Notes: generated by a model from the letters alone, not told the origin. A DNA stretch of 64,000 nt from Eukaryota sp. TZLM1-RC (GCA_040285825.1 JAUPSS010000006.1:1-64000), one strand, 5' to 3'; counted from the first letter of the stretch, positions 25,361-37,225 are shown. Numbers and translations: made by a program.

Positions 25361-27375
25361 AACCTGAAATACATCCATTAAATATATATAAAAAACGAAT
25401 TAAACAATACAGAGATTAAAAATACCACTATCCAACATTTATGTTACTATTGAAGAATACGTAGGTGCCAGAGCAACGAATATGAGTACATGTTGGGTCT
25501 CAATTAACGAGCTATTCTGTTGACTGATAATTTTTTGCACATCCACATTACTGACGACCAAACCCAAATTATGAGTCATCTCCATTCTTATCTTTTAGTT
25601 GATTTGTTATACACCACGTGAGTTAGTTGTCAGCGTGCCAACTTGACTTTAGATGACACGCACCAAATTTGGCAAAATTTGAATTATTCGTCATTATCTG
25701 AACCCAAATTTTTAAAACTTACTTCTGTCGACATTGAGTGGTTCAATCTATCATTTTTGAACAATCAAATTCAGAACAGATCACTTAATTATTGATCAAT
25801 CTTTTCCAAAATTTCAAAATTATTAACTTTTTTCAAAATCCAAATTTTTGTGAGCTAGTACTCCACTTTTATTACCATCTCAATTAGACATCGAAGGGGT
25901 CAATTACATTGCTGAAAAATTTGGAAGGTGTCTGCTTAATTCTGACGTTTGCCTACAGACCTCAGGGAAAATGTATTTTTCAAATGGGTTGTCACCAAAA
26001 AAAATGTTGAACATTATGAAAACTTTACCTCCACAAAAGTTTGAAGTATTTACCACACCTAGCTGATTTTGCGTGTTTCTCCATTGGTCTATTAAATAAG
26101 AACTTGTTATTGAGCTCTTTGGACAAGCTCTGACAATGAACAAATACTATTTCTTTCGACTGCTTTTGTAGTTTGTTTTGGTTTTCCATTCAATTCCAAA
26201 TTATTGCATGATCCCGACTCTTTTGATTCAAATTAATCAATAAATCAATCAACCAGACTCTTTTTGACCAATATATCAAGCTACTCACATCAGAATGTCA
26301 CTCATTAATCGACACTTTGAAATTGGCTTTACTATTAAAATGATCTTTTGCTTCAATGGTTCCTTTTGATAGCTGTTGTCCATCACAGTTAATGAATAGC
26401 TCACAAAAATTTTGACAAAATAAGGGAGACAATAATTATGATCCCGTCCTAATTTCAAATTTTGATTTCGATTCCCTACTGGTCATTTCTGAGCAGTCGT
26501 CGTTTGAATTCACTTAATTTTAGTGATCTTTCTGCAGCGGATATTCAAAATTTGGCCTCGTGTTTACCTAAATTTTGGATGTTCTCGATTCCATGTTTTT
26601 CTACCTCCATTAGCTGACATGTTTATAAGTAAAGCTCACCAATTTTTTGCATCAACGGGTTTACTGGAATTTTCGAATATGTTGAATATTGAACAACCAC
26701 TATCAGGTCTTTTTTCGTTTACTTGTTTACCAATTAAAACATTAGAGAATCGAAAAAAAAAGAATTAAAAAGTCTTTATTAAAGGAATCTCTCAATGCAA
26801 TTTTTGAACTTTCCGTTCTTTTCCTCCCCCCAGTCGAGTTGAGTCTCGTTGACTTTCTTATCAATTTTGACAGACCTTTTGATTTTTTCGTCAAACCAAT
26901 TTATATTCCAATTGCTTGTTTACTAACAGCAATTTCGAATTATTCCATTGAATTTAGGGATTTTGTCTCCAACAGAGATTCCAAATTTCTTAAATGTATC
27001 AGTACGGTGATCTCTTCTTTCAAATTTTGGAATTTTTTGTTAACTGCTGAGTATTTAGACATAAATGATCTTCCAATAATTTAATTTTACGAATTTCCAA
27101 ATGTTATTTTAAAACTTCACTTTGAAATTCTTCTACAGTTGAAATTTCTATTAACAGAGAAGAGAGCATTTCTGGTTCATGCACTTTATGCTTTCCTAAA
27201 GAATTTCCTCAAATCCTGTTTTCTCAACTTCTGTACAATCGCACCAAAGAACAGATCTCCGAACAAATGCTGTTCCTGGTTTTTCCAGTTTTGGACATTC
27301 GTCTCCCCACATCTTTTGAAACGTCATCATCAGCTACTTCCTACTTTGTGTCTGTTCTAAAATCACTATGTCAGG
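25361..27375. other. AT-rich stretch without a supported gene
   Basis: Only short frames occur (for example plus-strand 26,523-26,768, 26,839-27,084 and 27,139-27,360). None has recognisable motifs or a convincing start. The plus-strand frames lead toward the RING-like tail at 27.4 kb and could be relics of the same gene, but I cannot show it. Confidence 0.4.
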
Positions 27376-27534
27376 TGTTACATTTACTATTCTGTTTGCT
27401 TGTCCACCGATGGAAGCATCCCTAACAAAAATTGCCAGAATTGTAAACACAGCTATCATCGGACTCGTTTGAATACGTGGTTTGCTTCGTCTGATTCACA
27501 GAGATGTCCTCTTTGTCAGCATATTATCTACTAA
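27376..27534 (+). pseudogene. Decayed RING-finger C-terminus, listerin (LTN1)-like
   Basis: The frame reads ...SVCLSTDGSIPNKNCQNC, then KHSYHRTRLNTWFASS, then QRCPLCQHIIY and a TAA stop. The order C-x2-C, K-x2-[YF]H, L-x2-WF-x-SS, CPLC just before the stop is the signature of the listerin C-terminal RING, the ubiquitin ligase of ribosome quality control. Two expected metal ligands are replaced: the first Cys is Tyr and the Cys after HRT is Arg. An in-frame stop at 27,358 cuts it off from upstream sequence. It therefore looks like the tail of a dead gene. A non-listerin RING-type protein is an alternative. Confidence 0.45.
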
Positions 27535-28894
27535 TTTATTTTCAAATATTGAAAATTTTTGTCATCACCTACTGCTTTTCATATGTTTTATTCCATTCAT
27601 TTTTAAGAAAAACTAATAGATTGTTCAAAAAATAACTTTTTAATCAATAGTTTTAGTGTGTGTACTGATTCTCAATTGACTGGTGTATTCTTGACTTCGA
27701 TTTTATGGAAATTTAGCATACACAAACTTTAAAAAAATAGTAGCTGGACAAAAGCACCGATACTTTTGAAATGTTTTCACATATTTGCTCCTCGTCCAAT
27801 TGTTTTCAAGTAGGAGAAGCTTTTCTGTGAAAACTAGTCTTTGGTAACTTCTTGGGTAAAATAGAATTTTGAAACTTCTGAGACCAGCTTTACATAAAAT
27901 GAAAACAGATTCCATATTAGATATGTTCTTTGTCCATTTGCATTTTCTCATCATGGATCTCGTAAACCTGCAGCTATTTTATTTTTGGAACAATTCATAA
28001 AAATTGGTCACACTGAAAGGATTTCTGATCATATGCATTGACAGAATCGAATAGTTGATTCTATTATTAAAGGAATGGTACCCTTGATATCCAAAAGCAT
28101 TGCTGTCATTGGACAAGTACTTTGAACAAAGAATATCGTAGGCTTTTAGTTTGGATACAGTTGGGTTGAAGTGGTGGAGTTTTAGTTTTCGTTTGTTTGG
28201 TGATAGATCTACTTATTCGGAAAAACAACCGTAGCACCAAGAACAAACAAATGTCGACAATACTACACGCTGCATCATAGATATATTTATAACAAATTTG
28301 GAAATTTTCGGGATTTCCCTCATTGTTTCAGTCCGCAATACCTTGTGGTCCATGTGTGGTAGTTCTAATTTAATATCTGATATTGAAGTAATGTTGAAAT
28401 CAATATGCCCACTAAATATATTATTGTCAAACACTATTATTGTCACTAATGATGTCATGGATGTTGTTGCCTTGTTTTATGATAATTTTGATTTAGTGAT
28501 TGATGTCAGTTGACCTCAATGATAATTCATTCTGTAGACATCAAGATGTACAAAAAACATAAGCTCGAAATGATAACGAAATGAAAATATCTAGCATAAT
28601 TATTATGATCTTTTAGCAGAAACGATGAAAAAGTATTTTAAAACTAAACGGAAAAGTCTGTGAAATTTAAGGAATTTGCTGTTTCCTTAACTGGATATGA
28701 AGGTCATGACGCAGCTTTGGTTTTGAATGATCTTCTGGATTATTCGAATAGTTTTCAGCTTCTGTAAAGGTCTTGGATAGTTGGTAGTGATATTGGAAAT
28801 TGCTCCTGCTCAAAGAGTGTTTCACACTGTAGGTGGTTATTCCTCTCCATTGAGGAAGTAATTTTTCAGGAAGGTTCTTTTATTGATTCTAATT
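27535..28894. other. Intergenic region, nothing recognised
   Basis: AT-rich, with short frames on both strands (27,703-27,954 minus; 28,213-28,458 minus; 28,298-28,513 plus) that overlap or lack motifs. I see no gene, RNA or repeat here. Confidence 0.4.
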
Positions 28895-29420
28895 TAATTA
28901 AAAACCGATAAATCAACATCGAAATAATCCATCTTTCCCAAAACAAAACAACAAGATGCAGCTTTCCCATAGTGAGATTCAAGAGAAAGCAAAGCATCAG
29001 AAACCATCTTCAACATCCCCTTAAAAATAGCAAACACAATTCTATTTTGCCAAAACAATCTGTTGTAATTTCTGTTAGTTCTTCTCTTGACAATCATTTC
29101 AAAATGTTCCAAAAGACTTAAAGCCGTTGGTGCAAGTGAACCAAAAAGAGAAGATACAACTGGATACAAATTGTAATTTGCATGTTGTAGACTGGCCAAT
29201 TTGGACAAAGGTTTATTTTATTTTTTCAATTTGAAATTTTCAGCTTTTGAAAGAGAAATATGAATTTCAGAATAAACAAGTCTTTCATTTGAGACATTAC
29301 AAAGGTCAATAAAGATTACATCCAATAAAATGAAGCTTCCATCTATTCCAGGTAATATAACATCAGCCCGATTATTCTTATGAGAATTATCATCACTATC
29401 AAAAAGACTTGACAACAGAG
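28895..29420 (-). mobile_element. F3 LINE 3' fragment (F3a)
   Basis: Two minus-strand frames (29,218-29,415 and 28,894-29,208) give NNRADVILPGIDGS...LLDVIFIDL, then a C-terminal region with RTNRNYNRLFWQNRIVFAIF. This is the endonuclease core and tail of the same LINE superfamily as F1. More decayed similarity reaches to about 29,560. The copy lies just upstream of the PP2A subunit gene. A related piece in the same orientation lies just downstream of that gene. Confidence 0.75.
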
Positions 29421-29720
29421 GTTCTAAGAAGGATTAAATCATATGGGACTTATACATACAATATAACTGGTTTCTCACAACATCATGCACCTGGATGAAA
29501 TCATCTGACGTTGAAGGATGGTTATGTGTAGAGTCGGCAATGTGTACTGGATTTCCAAATTTTTGTGCTCTGTTTAAATGTTAATGAAAATACAGGAAAT
29601 TGTTTTCAAAAGATGAAGAGGAAATAACAATGGATTCAACCTTGCCGAAACAGTTCTGCAGCATTCAATAATGAATAGCAAAAATCACCACACATTTGAC
29701 ATCAATCATTATCTTTTACA

Positions 29721-31325
29721 ATGGACATCCCTGAACATCTTTCATCAGCTGCCAGGAGGAAGCTCAATGAGATGTTTGTAGTTTGGGTTTGCCTACCTAG
29801 TACACAGAAACTTCTTACAGACATTGTCTCTGCAGTCAAACAAGGAAAGCCTCTTCCCGCTAGACTTCCAGCATCCCCACTCACTCGATCTCCCAAAACC
29901 CCAGCCTCTCCTCCCCGATCTCCTCTTTCCCCCACATATGCCAAGGGCGACTCCACAGCTCTATCTCCTCTAGGATCTCCCACTCGTAAAGCTGAACCCC
30001 TCACTTCCTTCTCCACTTCACCGATCTCCCTGGGGCCTACACCAGAACCCTCTCCAGAAGCCGAAGAACCCCCTATTGACACGTCAAACATTGTCATTCC
30101 TCTTCCTGGTGTTTCTATTTATACAAACACTGAATCCGAACTTTCTCTTTTGCGATCTGTGTTTCATTCCTCTACAATCTCTTCCACGTCACCATCATGG
30201 CTGGAAGTCGTGCGATTTCTTGATTTACCTTCCTTTTCTGCCCAATATTTAGCCTATAGAATTCATAATCCAACTACAGAAGCTCCTTCATTGCTTTCTG
30301 ATTTCAATTACCAACCTGAATCCTACACAATCAGTTGGAACTCACTTGAGTCGTTCTACACGTCACGCCTTGCTGGCAGAGAGTCATCAGATAGACTTTT
30401 CAATATACTAAGTCCGCAAGTTGATGATGGTACAATCAACATGACTCAACTACTACCATTACTTCAGCATTATGTACATAACCATTCTGGCCTTGCTTTT
30501 CTCAAGGACACACCCGAATTCCAAGCTTCCTATGCTGAAACCATCGCACTCAGAGTATTGTACATTGCCGACACATTAGCATTAGGTCGGGTGAACAGAT
30601 TGGCTTTTAGGAGGAGTAAGTTTTTTAATAGTTGTATGGAGGTAGACGCTATGACTGATGTGAATCTTGAATTGAATTATTTTTCTTATGAACACTTTTA
30701 CGTTTTGTACTGCAAATTTTGGGAATTGGATACGGATCAGAACAAAATTTTGGACCGTGAAGACTTGCTAAGATATGGCAACTATGCTCTTGGTACTAGG
30801 GCAATTGATAGAATTTTGGCCGGAGCTCCTAGAAAACTAACATCTACTGTACCTAATACAATGAACTTTCAAGATTTTGTTGCCTTTTGTATTTCAGAAG
30901 AAGATAAAACAACCGAAACCTCACTTATTTATTGGTTGAGGGTCTGTGATTTAGATGGTGATGGTATTCTTTCGCTTTTTGAAATGGAGTTTTTCTATGA
31001 AGAACAAATTCAAAGGATTATAAATACTGGGCAGGAAAGCGTAACATATGAAGATTTGATTTGTCAGATCTTTGACATTATGAAACCAAAAAATTATTCA
31101 CAATTGACTTTGGCAGATTTAAAAAGGGCATCGTGCAAAGGTGCCATTTTCAATTACTTATTGAATATTCAGAAATTCTTTCTGTATGAGCAACGAGATC
31201 CTTTTGAAGTAAATGATCCAGAAGCATTAGAATCAACTGATTGGGCCAGGTTTGCCAAGTTAGAATATGATAAGTTGGCCAGTGACACGGAAGGGGTTTC
31301 TGATTGGGGAAATGTGTCTTTTTGA
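29721..31325 (+). CDS. PPP2R3: Protein phosphatase 2A regulatory subunit B'' (EF-hand)
   Basis: A 534-residue protein with an ATG start and no intron needed. Residues ~40-125 are a Pro/Ser-rich low-complexity linker. The rest matches the B'' family of PP2A regulatory subunits, which bind the scaffold and catalytic subunits and direct substrate choice in a calcium-dependent way. The helical region near 320-365 includes FWELDTDQNKILDREDL (first EF-hand) and YGNYALGTRAIDRIL. The second EF-hand near 405-430 is SLIYWLRVCDLDGDGILSLF, followed by EMEFFYEEQ, the B'' hallmark. The acidic loop residues D-x-D-x-D-G are present in the second hand. An AATAAA lies about 55 bp after the stop. LINE pieces flank the gene on both sides. 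Confidence 0.93.
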   Translation: MDIPEHLSSAARRKLNEMFVVWVCLPSTQKLLTDIVSAVKQGKPLPARLPASPLTRSPKTPASPPRSPLSPTYAKGDSTALSPLGSPTRKAEPLTSFSTSPISLGPTPEPSPEAEEPPIDTSNIVIPLPGVSIYTNTESELSLLRSVFHSSTISSTSPSWLEVVRFLDLPSFSAQYLAYRIHNPTTEAPSLLSDFNYQPESYTISWNSLESFYTSRLAGRESSDRLFNILSPQVDDGTINMTQLLPLLQHYVHNHSGLAFLKDTPEFQASYAETIALRVLYIADTLALGRVNRLAFRRSKFFNSCMEVDAMTDVNLELNYFSYEHFYVLYCKFWELDTDQNKILDREDLLRYGNYALGTRAIDRILAGAPRKLTSTVPNTMNFQDFVAFCISEEDKTTETSLIYWLRVCDLDGDGILSLFEMEFFYEEQIQRIINTGQESVTYEDLICQIFDIMKPKNYSQLTLADLKRASCKGAIFNYLLNIQKFFLYEQRDPFEVNDPEALESTDWARFAKLEYDKLASDTEGVSDWGNVSF

Positions 31326-31548
31326 TTAGTTGATTGATTGTCGATAGTGTTTTGAGCGGTTTTTAGTGTATTTTAACAGAATAAAATTATTATTCTAGAT
31401 TTTTTCCTTTGTCTTGAGGAATTTTTTGGAGTATTGAGCCGAAAAATGCAATTTTAAAACAAATCAACATGACATTCGTGGCATAGACATGGTCTACCAG
31501 TCTTCAGGACAACCTAATTTAAGACATAATCGTTGTTTGAATAATATG

Positions 31549-31870
31549 TTATTTATTAATTAAAAACTTACACATCAACATCGAAATAATCAATCTCTCC
31601 CAAAACAAAACAATTAGATGTAACTCTCTTATAGTGAGATCCAAGAGAAAGCAAAGCAACAGAAACCAACTTGAACATCCTCTTAAAAATAGAAAACACA
31701 ATTCTCTTTTACCAAAACAATCTGTTGAAAATCCTACTGGTTCTTCTTCTTTTCTCTTTCTTCTCTTTGCCATTTCATAATTTTCCCAAAAACGTATAGC
31801 CGTCAGAGAAAGTGAACCAAATTGAATACTTATTTTGTTAAAAATAATTAGTGTTACGGACAACATTTCT
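31549..31870 (-). mobile_element. F3 LINE 3' fragment (F3b)
   Basis: The DNA matches the 3' part of F3a at 28.9-29.1 kb over roughly 180 bp, including 'acatcaacatcgaaataat' and the segment encoding the FWQNRIVF-type tail. Frames are shifted relative to the parent, so the 105-codon open frame here is not the original product. Confidence 0.75.
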
Positions 31871-32448
31871 TAGACCACAGAAAAAGGTCATTGAGAGCTT
31901 TCTATTTGACACAGTAATAGATTCATGCAACTTATTAACTGTCTTTTCAATGGAAGCTGAATATGAAGTGTTATCTTCACTGTAGGACCTTTATTCATAT
32001 TAATTAATATTAATATTTATTTATTAATTATACATTGTACACTAATTTTTCAATACAGTACACCTTCACTAAACACAATTATTGCAACCCTGGTCCAAAA
32101 ATAAATACTATTTAAATTCTGAGGATGGGTGACGAAATTTTCTCGTTGTTAAATTATCCTTTGTCAAAATGTGTAGGGTGTCAATTAAGGCAAATGGTGT
32201 TGTTAAGAAGAAAACACTTAAGAAGAACAATAATTTATTAAATACTCTAAATAAATTAAAAAAAATCGTGACAAATGATTATTATTCTTATTTTTTTATT
32301 TTTTTATTTTTTTATTTTTTGGCGAAAATCTATATTAAGATGGCCCTATTTCACCATATATTCAAACAGTATTAAACATGTTGTTCAACTCAAAATGATT
32401 TAATGATGCCACACATTTTCCAATTTTTTCCAATTACACCAGTTGTAG
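31871..32448. other. AT-rich intergenic region with T-tract low complexity
   Basis: No gene found. A T6A-type simple repeat runs from about 32,284 to 32,320. The 68-codon plus-strand frame over it is low complexity and not credible. Confidence 0.5.
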
Positions 32449-32735
32449 AGTTAAATGGTTAATTCTAATTGTTAATCTAATTTTTTTGAAAATTCATTAA
32501 TATCCACAGCACATTTCATTTACATCTCTGCCCAAAATCCAAAAGATTTCTGGTCGGAACACTGAGTCAAAAGCTTTGGATAAGGAAAAGGTTTTTTTAT
32601 AAATAACCTTTTAATTGCGTTTGATAATAAATGGAGCATAAATTTAACGGAAAAAAATTCAACATCTAAATGAAATAGATGATGGGATTTTATGGATTTT
32701 GCTGTGTTCTTCCACAAAGAAATTTTTTGTTAATT
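32449..32735. repeat. Dispersed repeat X, uninterrupted copy
   Basis: This segment shares blocks in the same order with the two flanks of the F1b LINE at 38.5 and 40.33-40.43 kb: 'gtagagtt...ggttaat', 'cacatttcatttacat', 'tcaaaagctttg', and the 20-bp 'tgtgttcttccacaaagaaa'. So it is a diverged copy of the site into which F1b inserted. It may itself be an old mobile element's UTR. Confidence 0.55.
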
Positions 32736-33610
32736 TGAAAATAAAGCACTATTTAGTAAGTTAAGTCGGAGGCCAATTCTGTTGAATAATTCTTTAAAAC
32801 ATAAAGTTGTTTGTTTCACAATCTTTAAGTCACCTACGGGAACAATGTCATCTATATAGGCAATCATTTTTAGCGAAGGAAACATCTCATGAATTTGCAA
32901 CAAAATAAAATGAATGGCCAAACAAAACAAAAGAGGATCACCGTGCTTTACACCATTTGATAATTTCAAAATAGAATCACCAAAATGCAAATCAGAATTT
33001 GTACTATGTGTTTTTTGAGAAATAAGGCATCAATTCTGGCAAATAGTTCAACATAGCACCATGAATACTGCAACGATTAATTGAATTGAATGTATTGCTA
33101 AAATCCAACAACTGACAAACGTTGGCTTCATTTTGATGAAATAGAACATCTGCAGCAAATACTGCTGAAGTAATAAGCGACTCCATCAGTGGTATTGATT
33201 CCATATTGAAACGGTAACAAATTTTTTTCGTTTTTCATTAAATCTATTTCAGCGGCAAGCTTTAAACTTGACATCCATTTCTGAGTTCTTTAGAAGTGCA
33301 GTCAACGTGAACTTCTTCATTCTTCTGGATACTTAAGTTGACCGGTCAAGACTCTATTCAAATATTTGGTTAATAAAATACGACAATCTTCTGAAGAAAT
33401 AACCATGGCTTCGATATAATTGATCGCCCAGAAAGACCTGTAGACTTACCGCTTGGTCGCTTTTTGATCACTGAAAATACTTCTGATGTCATCAATGGAT
33501 GGCTTTCCCAATCTCCTTAATAATCTTGACCCATTATTGGATTTTCTGATGGATGAAAGATCTTGAGTTTATTTAGAGTTTCTTGGTTATTGGGAGCTTT
33601 GACTATTGGA
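32736..33610 (-). mobile_element. F2 LINE internal RT fragment (F2b)
   Basis: Minus-strand pieces at 33,004-33,204 and 32,730-32,990 align with the RT of the F2 copy at 35.3-36.5 kb. They read CQLLDFSNTFNSINRCSIHG (motif A), GVKHGDPLLFCLAI (motif B) and MIAYIDDIVPVGD (motif C with YIDD). N-terminal sequence continues in broken frames to about 33,610. The piece lacks the endonuclease and 3' tail. Frameshifts and substitutions, such as H for Q in motif B, mark it as dead. Confidence 0.8.
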
Positions 33611-33970
33611 TTTAAAGTAGACAAAGCACTAGAGCACTTGTTATCAAATTATTTATCTTTAAAAATTTTGCTCAATTTTTTAGATGACAGTGTTTTTGGT
33701 GCATTAGAATTTCAATCGTCAGAATTTTCAACACATTTTTGTTCAAAACGAGGACAAAAAGAACCAAAAAATTCCCATAGCATACTGATAGCTTACTTTC
33801 CCTTACATAATTGATCCAAAAATCTTTAAAAAACGAAGGAAAATTCATTACATTTCGACGGATGAATTTCTTGAGGTATTTTTATGGAAGGATAGTAATT
33901 GTCGACTATTCTACATTTCAAGCATCAATCAGCAGTTTGACCTTATTTATTCGGAAATAATTGCTGCATT

Positions 33971-36940
33971 TTTTTTAAAACTGGAATATTTATTGAGATA
34001 AAAATAAACAACTTAAATTCAATTTATTGAATTTGCACACTTGATTAAATTAAATCATAACTAATGGGACGACTATCATTAAACCAAGATTTCCTCTACA
34101 AAATCTTGATTTGCTTGCTGTCTAGCTAAAGCTTCTCTAATTCGATTGAAAAACCGCGGTAATCTATTAATAATGGCAAATTGAATCCGTGAACGCCATA
34201 AAAAAATATCAAATCTTTTCATTGTTTTTTCTTTCACCATTTTTTGGAAGTCATCCAAAAAAGTTTCTGCTTCAACTGATAATCTTCCATTTATCGAAAA
34301 TGGGAAAGCAATAAAAACCAGCTGTGTATTTCTATCGACATTTGCATCTTCAATTTCTTTATCATATTTTCTATGTTTTTCTTTTGCTTTAAAATCCAGA
34401 GCAGCCACAGGATTAAGTTTTCTTCTGTGAACCAAAGTATCGTTTGCAACATTACATGAGACAAAGTCAACAATAGCTTCAGAATTATCAATCCAATCAC
34501 AGTATACATCACCTCTATCATCAGAACCAAAATTATTCAGAGAAAGTGTTTCCTTCAGCAGGGGCTCTTTGATACACGATATCCTTGCAGTTTGTGCCAT
34601 ATTGAAAACAGTGTCTCTAACAGCATCATGTAATGAAGAACGATAAGTTATCAATTTAGAGCAATTTAGAGCATGGCGCAAAGTGAGTTGAGGTGAATTC
34701 GAACAAATACATTTTTCTTTTGATAATAATTGGTTAATGGGGATGTTCAAATATAATCTCATTTTTGTTACAAATGTTTCATTAGTGGCACACAATCCAA
34801 ATCTTCGTGGTACAATGGTTACAAAAAGTGAAGAATCTGACGCCTTGTTTTCACAAACACCCTTTTCCAATAACAATGAGTGAAGATCTTGATTTAAAAC
34901 AGCCGAGCTGCAAATATTATTATAAAGATCTTTTTCATACATTCCAGTCAATCTTTTCTGTAATGTTCGAAGAGTGTACTTCAAATTTAAAACATTTTTT
35001 TCTGGAATATTGCCATTGAATGATTGGGGAAAACATCGACCCCATTTTTCTACATCAATTCTTGAAATTTCTTCATTTAATGCAAAAACAGTGGAACTTT
35101 GCGTTGTCATCAATAAATCTTCCCAATCTGCAAATCTTTCGGAAAACTCAAAGATTGCATTTCTGCATCCACCAACAAAAAGCACACGAGGTAAGAATAG
35201 AAGCCTTCGTCCACCCTAAACCACCATAATGTGGACTAAGGTAAGCATGATCTGGAATTTGAAACATTTTACATCCCAGTAATTGAGACAGAACTTTTTG
35301 CACGTAACTCATTAAACTTTTTGAGCCAAAGGTCTAGTGACGAGAGGATTTGTAGATCGAAATATATGATTAAAATTGGAACTAAAACACAGTCTTATAA
35401 TGGTAAATTTGATGTGTTTTTTTATATCTAAATTCATCATTCGGTCAATTTTGTCAGAAATTGAGTTCAACTTTTCAAACAATTTTTTGGTAATTTCATC
35501 ATTATTTCCTAAAAACGAACCCAAATGACGAATAGCATCAATTGAATATAATTTGGCTTGAATTTCAATATCATCAATTATTGTGGAAACTGGAGAATTC
35601 GATAACAAAACACATTTAAGTAAATTAAGTCGGAGACCAATTTTGGTAAATAATTCTTTAAAACATACAGTTGCTTTTTTCACAATATTTAAATCACCAA
35701 TAAGCACAACATCATCCATATGCAATCATTTTTAGTGAAGGAAACATCTCTTGAATTTGCAGTAGAATAGGATGGATGGCCAAACAAAACAAAAGAGGTC
35801 CTAACGGATCTCCTTGCTTTACGCCACTTGATGAACTCAAAATGTTGTTACCAAAATGTAAATTAGAATATGTGCAATAAGTTGATTGAAAATATGGTAT
35901 TAATTCCGGCATATGTTGCAATAGAGCACCATGGATACTGCGACGACTTAGTGAATTGAAAGCATTACTAAAATCCAATGACATGCAAACATTGAATTCA
36001 TTTTGACGAAATAAGACATCAGTAGCAAAAATCGCTGAAGAGACTCCATCTGTAGTATTTATACCATATTGAAAGGGTAATAAAATCTTTTTAGCTTTTT
36101 CATTGAACCTGCTTAAGCAACACGCAGAAAAAATATTGTGTAAGCTCTCAGAGACTGCAATAGGACGAACATCCATTTTTGAATTTTTGACAAGTGCAGT
36201 CAAACGAGAACTTCTTAATTCTTCTGGGTATTTGCGTTGACCAGATAATATTTGGTTGAAATTTAGTCAATAAACCAAGGCAATCTTCTGAAGAAATAAT
36301 CGCGGCTTTTACATGATCAATAGTAATGCCAGAAAGTCCGGCAGACTTACCACGAGGTCTCTTTTTGATAACCGAAAAAACTTCTGATGGCATCAATGGA
36401 TAATTTTCCCAGTATGTGCCGTAAAAATTTTGATCCATTATAGGATCTTCATAAGGATGAAGAATTTTCAGTTTTTCTATTGTATTTTCATTGTTTGGTG
36501 CTTTAACTCCGGGACTTAATAAACATCTAGAATTCAATATCCTCCAAATTTTCCTCTGCTGCAAATTTTGTACTTATTTCGATTATTGACTGGTTTTGCA
36601 ACAACTTGTGGAGGACCATTTATTGTTTTTCTTCAAATCCTGTTCTTCTAGTAAATATACTTTTGCATTTCTTTCAGAATTTGCCACATCATTTTTTCCA
36701 ACAATGGGACACGTTCGAGCAATATGTCCCTGTTTTCGTCACTTGCAACATTTGTGAAAGCGTTTCTTCATTTTTGAACACACTTTTCACCAAAATTTGC
36801 AGAAACTTCTTTATCAAACATGTTTTTGTCCAAAATTGAAGAGGGAAGAGGGTGGGGAGAGAAGTGGAAAGGACGTCATCAGCAACTGGTGTTCGATCAT
36901 TCCTTCTTTTGACTGTTTTGGATTCAGAAACAGATTCTGG
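33971..36940 (-). mobile_element. F2 RLE-type LINE, longest copy in the window, degenerate
   Basis: About 3 kb on the minus strand. 5' to 3': a CCHC knuckle relic near 36,690-36,760 (KQGHIARTCP, with a TGA codon where a Cys is expected); an N-terminal region (36,148-36,564); RT motifs LDFSNAFNSLSR and SSGVKQGDPLGPLLFCLAI (35,712-36,203); the motif C Asp pair in MDDVVLIGD (35,312-35,725), separated by a frameshift; then a 368-codon frame (34,079-35,185) with CICSNSPQLTLRHALNC and an endonuclease-like D...IVDFVSCNV; then a 3' UTR with a TTCAATAAAT-type motif. The RLE assignment follows from motif order. Several frameshifts make it non-autonomous. At its 3' end (33,971-34,010) an F1-type tail is attached. 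Confidence 0.85.
34079..35185 (-). pseudogene. F2 LINE C-terminal domain: zinc knuckle and restriction-like endonuclease
   Basis: The longest open frame in the degenerate F2 element, 368 codons. The Cys/His cluster CICSNSPQLTLRHALNC lies at about residues 158-174, then YRSSLHDAVRDTVF, then DDRGDVYCDWIDNSEAIVDF as the likely nuclease core, and a basic/aromatic C-terminus (MKRFDIFLWRSRIQFAI) that recurs in F1 and F3. It is separated by frameshift from its RT, so a functional product is unlikely. Conservation of this frame over 1.1 kb suggests moderate age. Confidence 0.75.
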
Positions 36941-36944
36941 CATC

Positions 36945-37225
36945 TATTGTCAAAAATAGGACTGGAAGAATATTCGGCCGAACCTTTTTGGCAAAAGAGA
37001 ATTGTTCTTTTTATTTTTGAGGGATTGTATAGCCTTGTTTCTAGCTCGTTGTCATCACTAGGCTATAACAAGGCTATGCATTCTTTTAAAAAAAATAAAA
37101 TTACATTGTTAATTTGTAAAGGATCATTTCTTTTAGTCTTCAACTCTCTGTTGTTGCTTCGATATATTATAAAATCAATATATATAGTTGTGGAAGGAAG
37201 TTTTTTTGTAGCGTAATTTGCAATA
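36945..37225 (+). mobile_element. F3-type LINE 3' fragment on the plus strand (F3c)
   Basis: The plus-strand frame reads EPFWQKRIVLFIFEGLYSLV, then SSSLSSLGYNKAM, which lines up with the FWQNRIVFAIFKGMLKMVSD tail of F3a. A weaker second match follows (KNKITLLICKGSFLLVFNS), which looks like a diverged tandem duplicate of the same tail. It is head-to-head with the 5' end of the F2 copy. Confidence 0.6.

Noticed and set aside
32169-32375. 68-codon Lys/Phe-rich plus-strand frame
   Set aside because: Low-complexity translation of A- and T-rich DNA.
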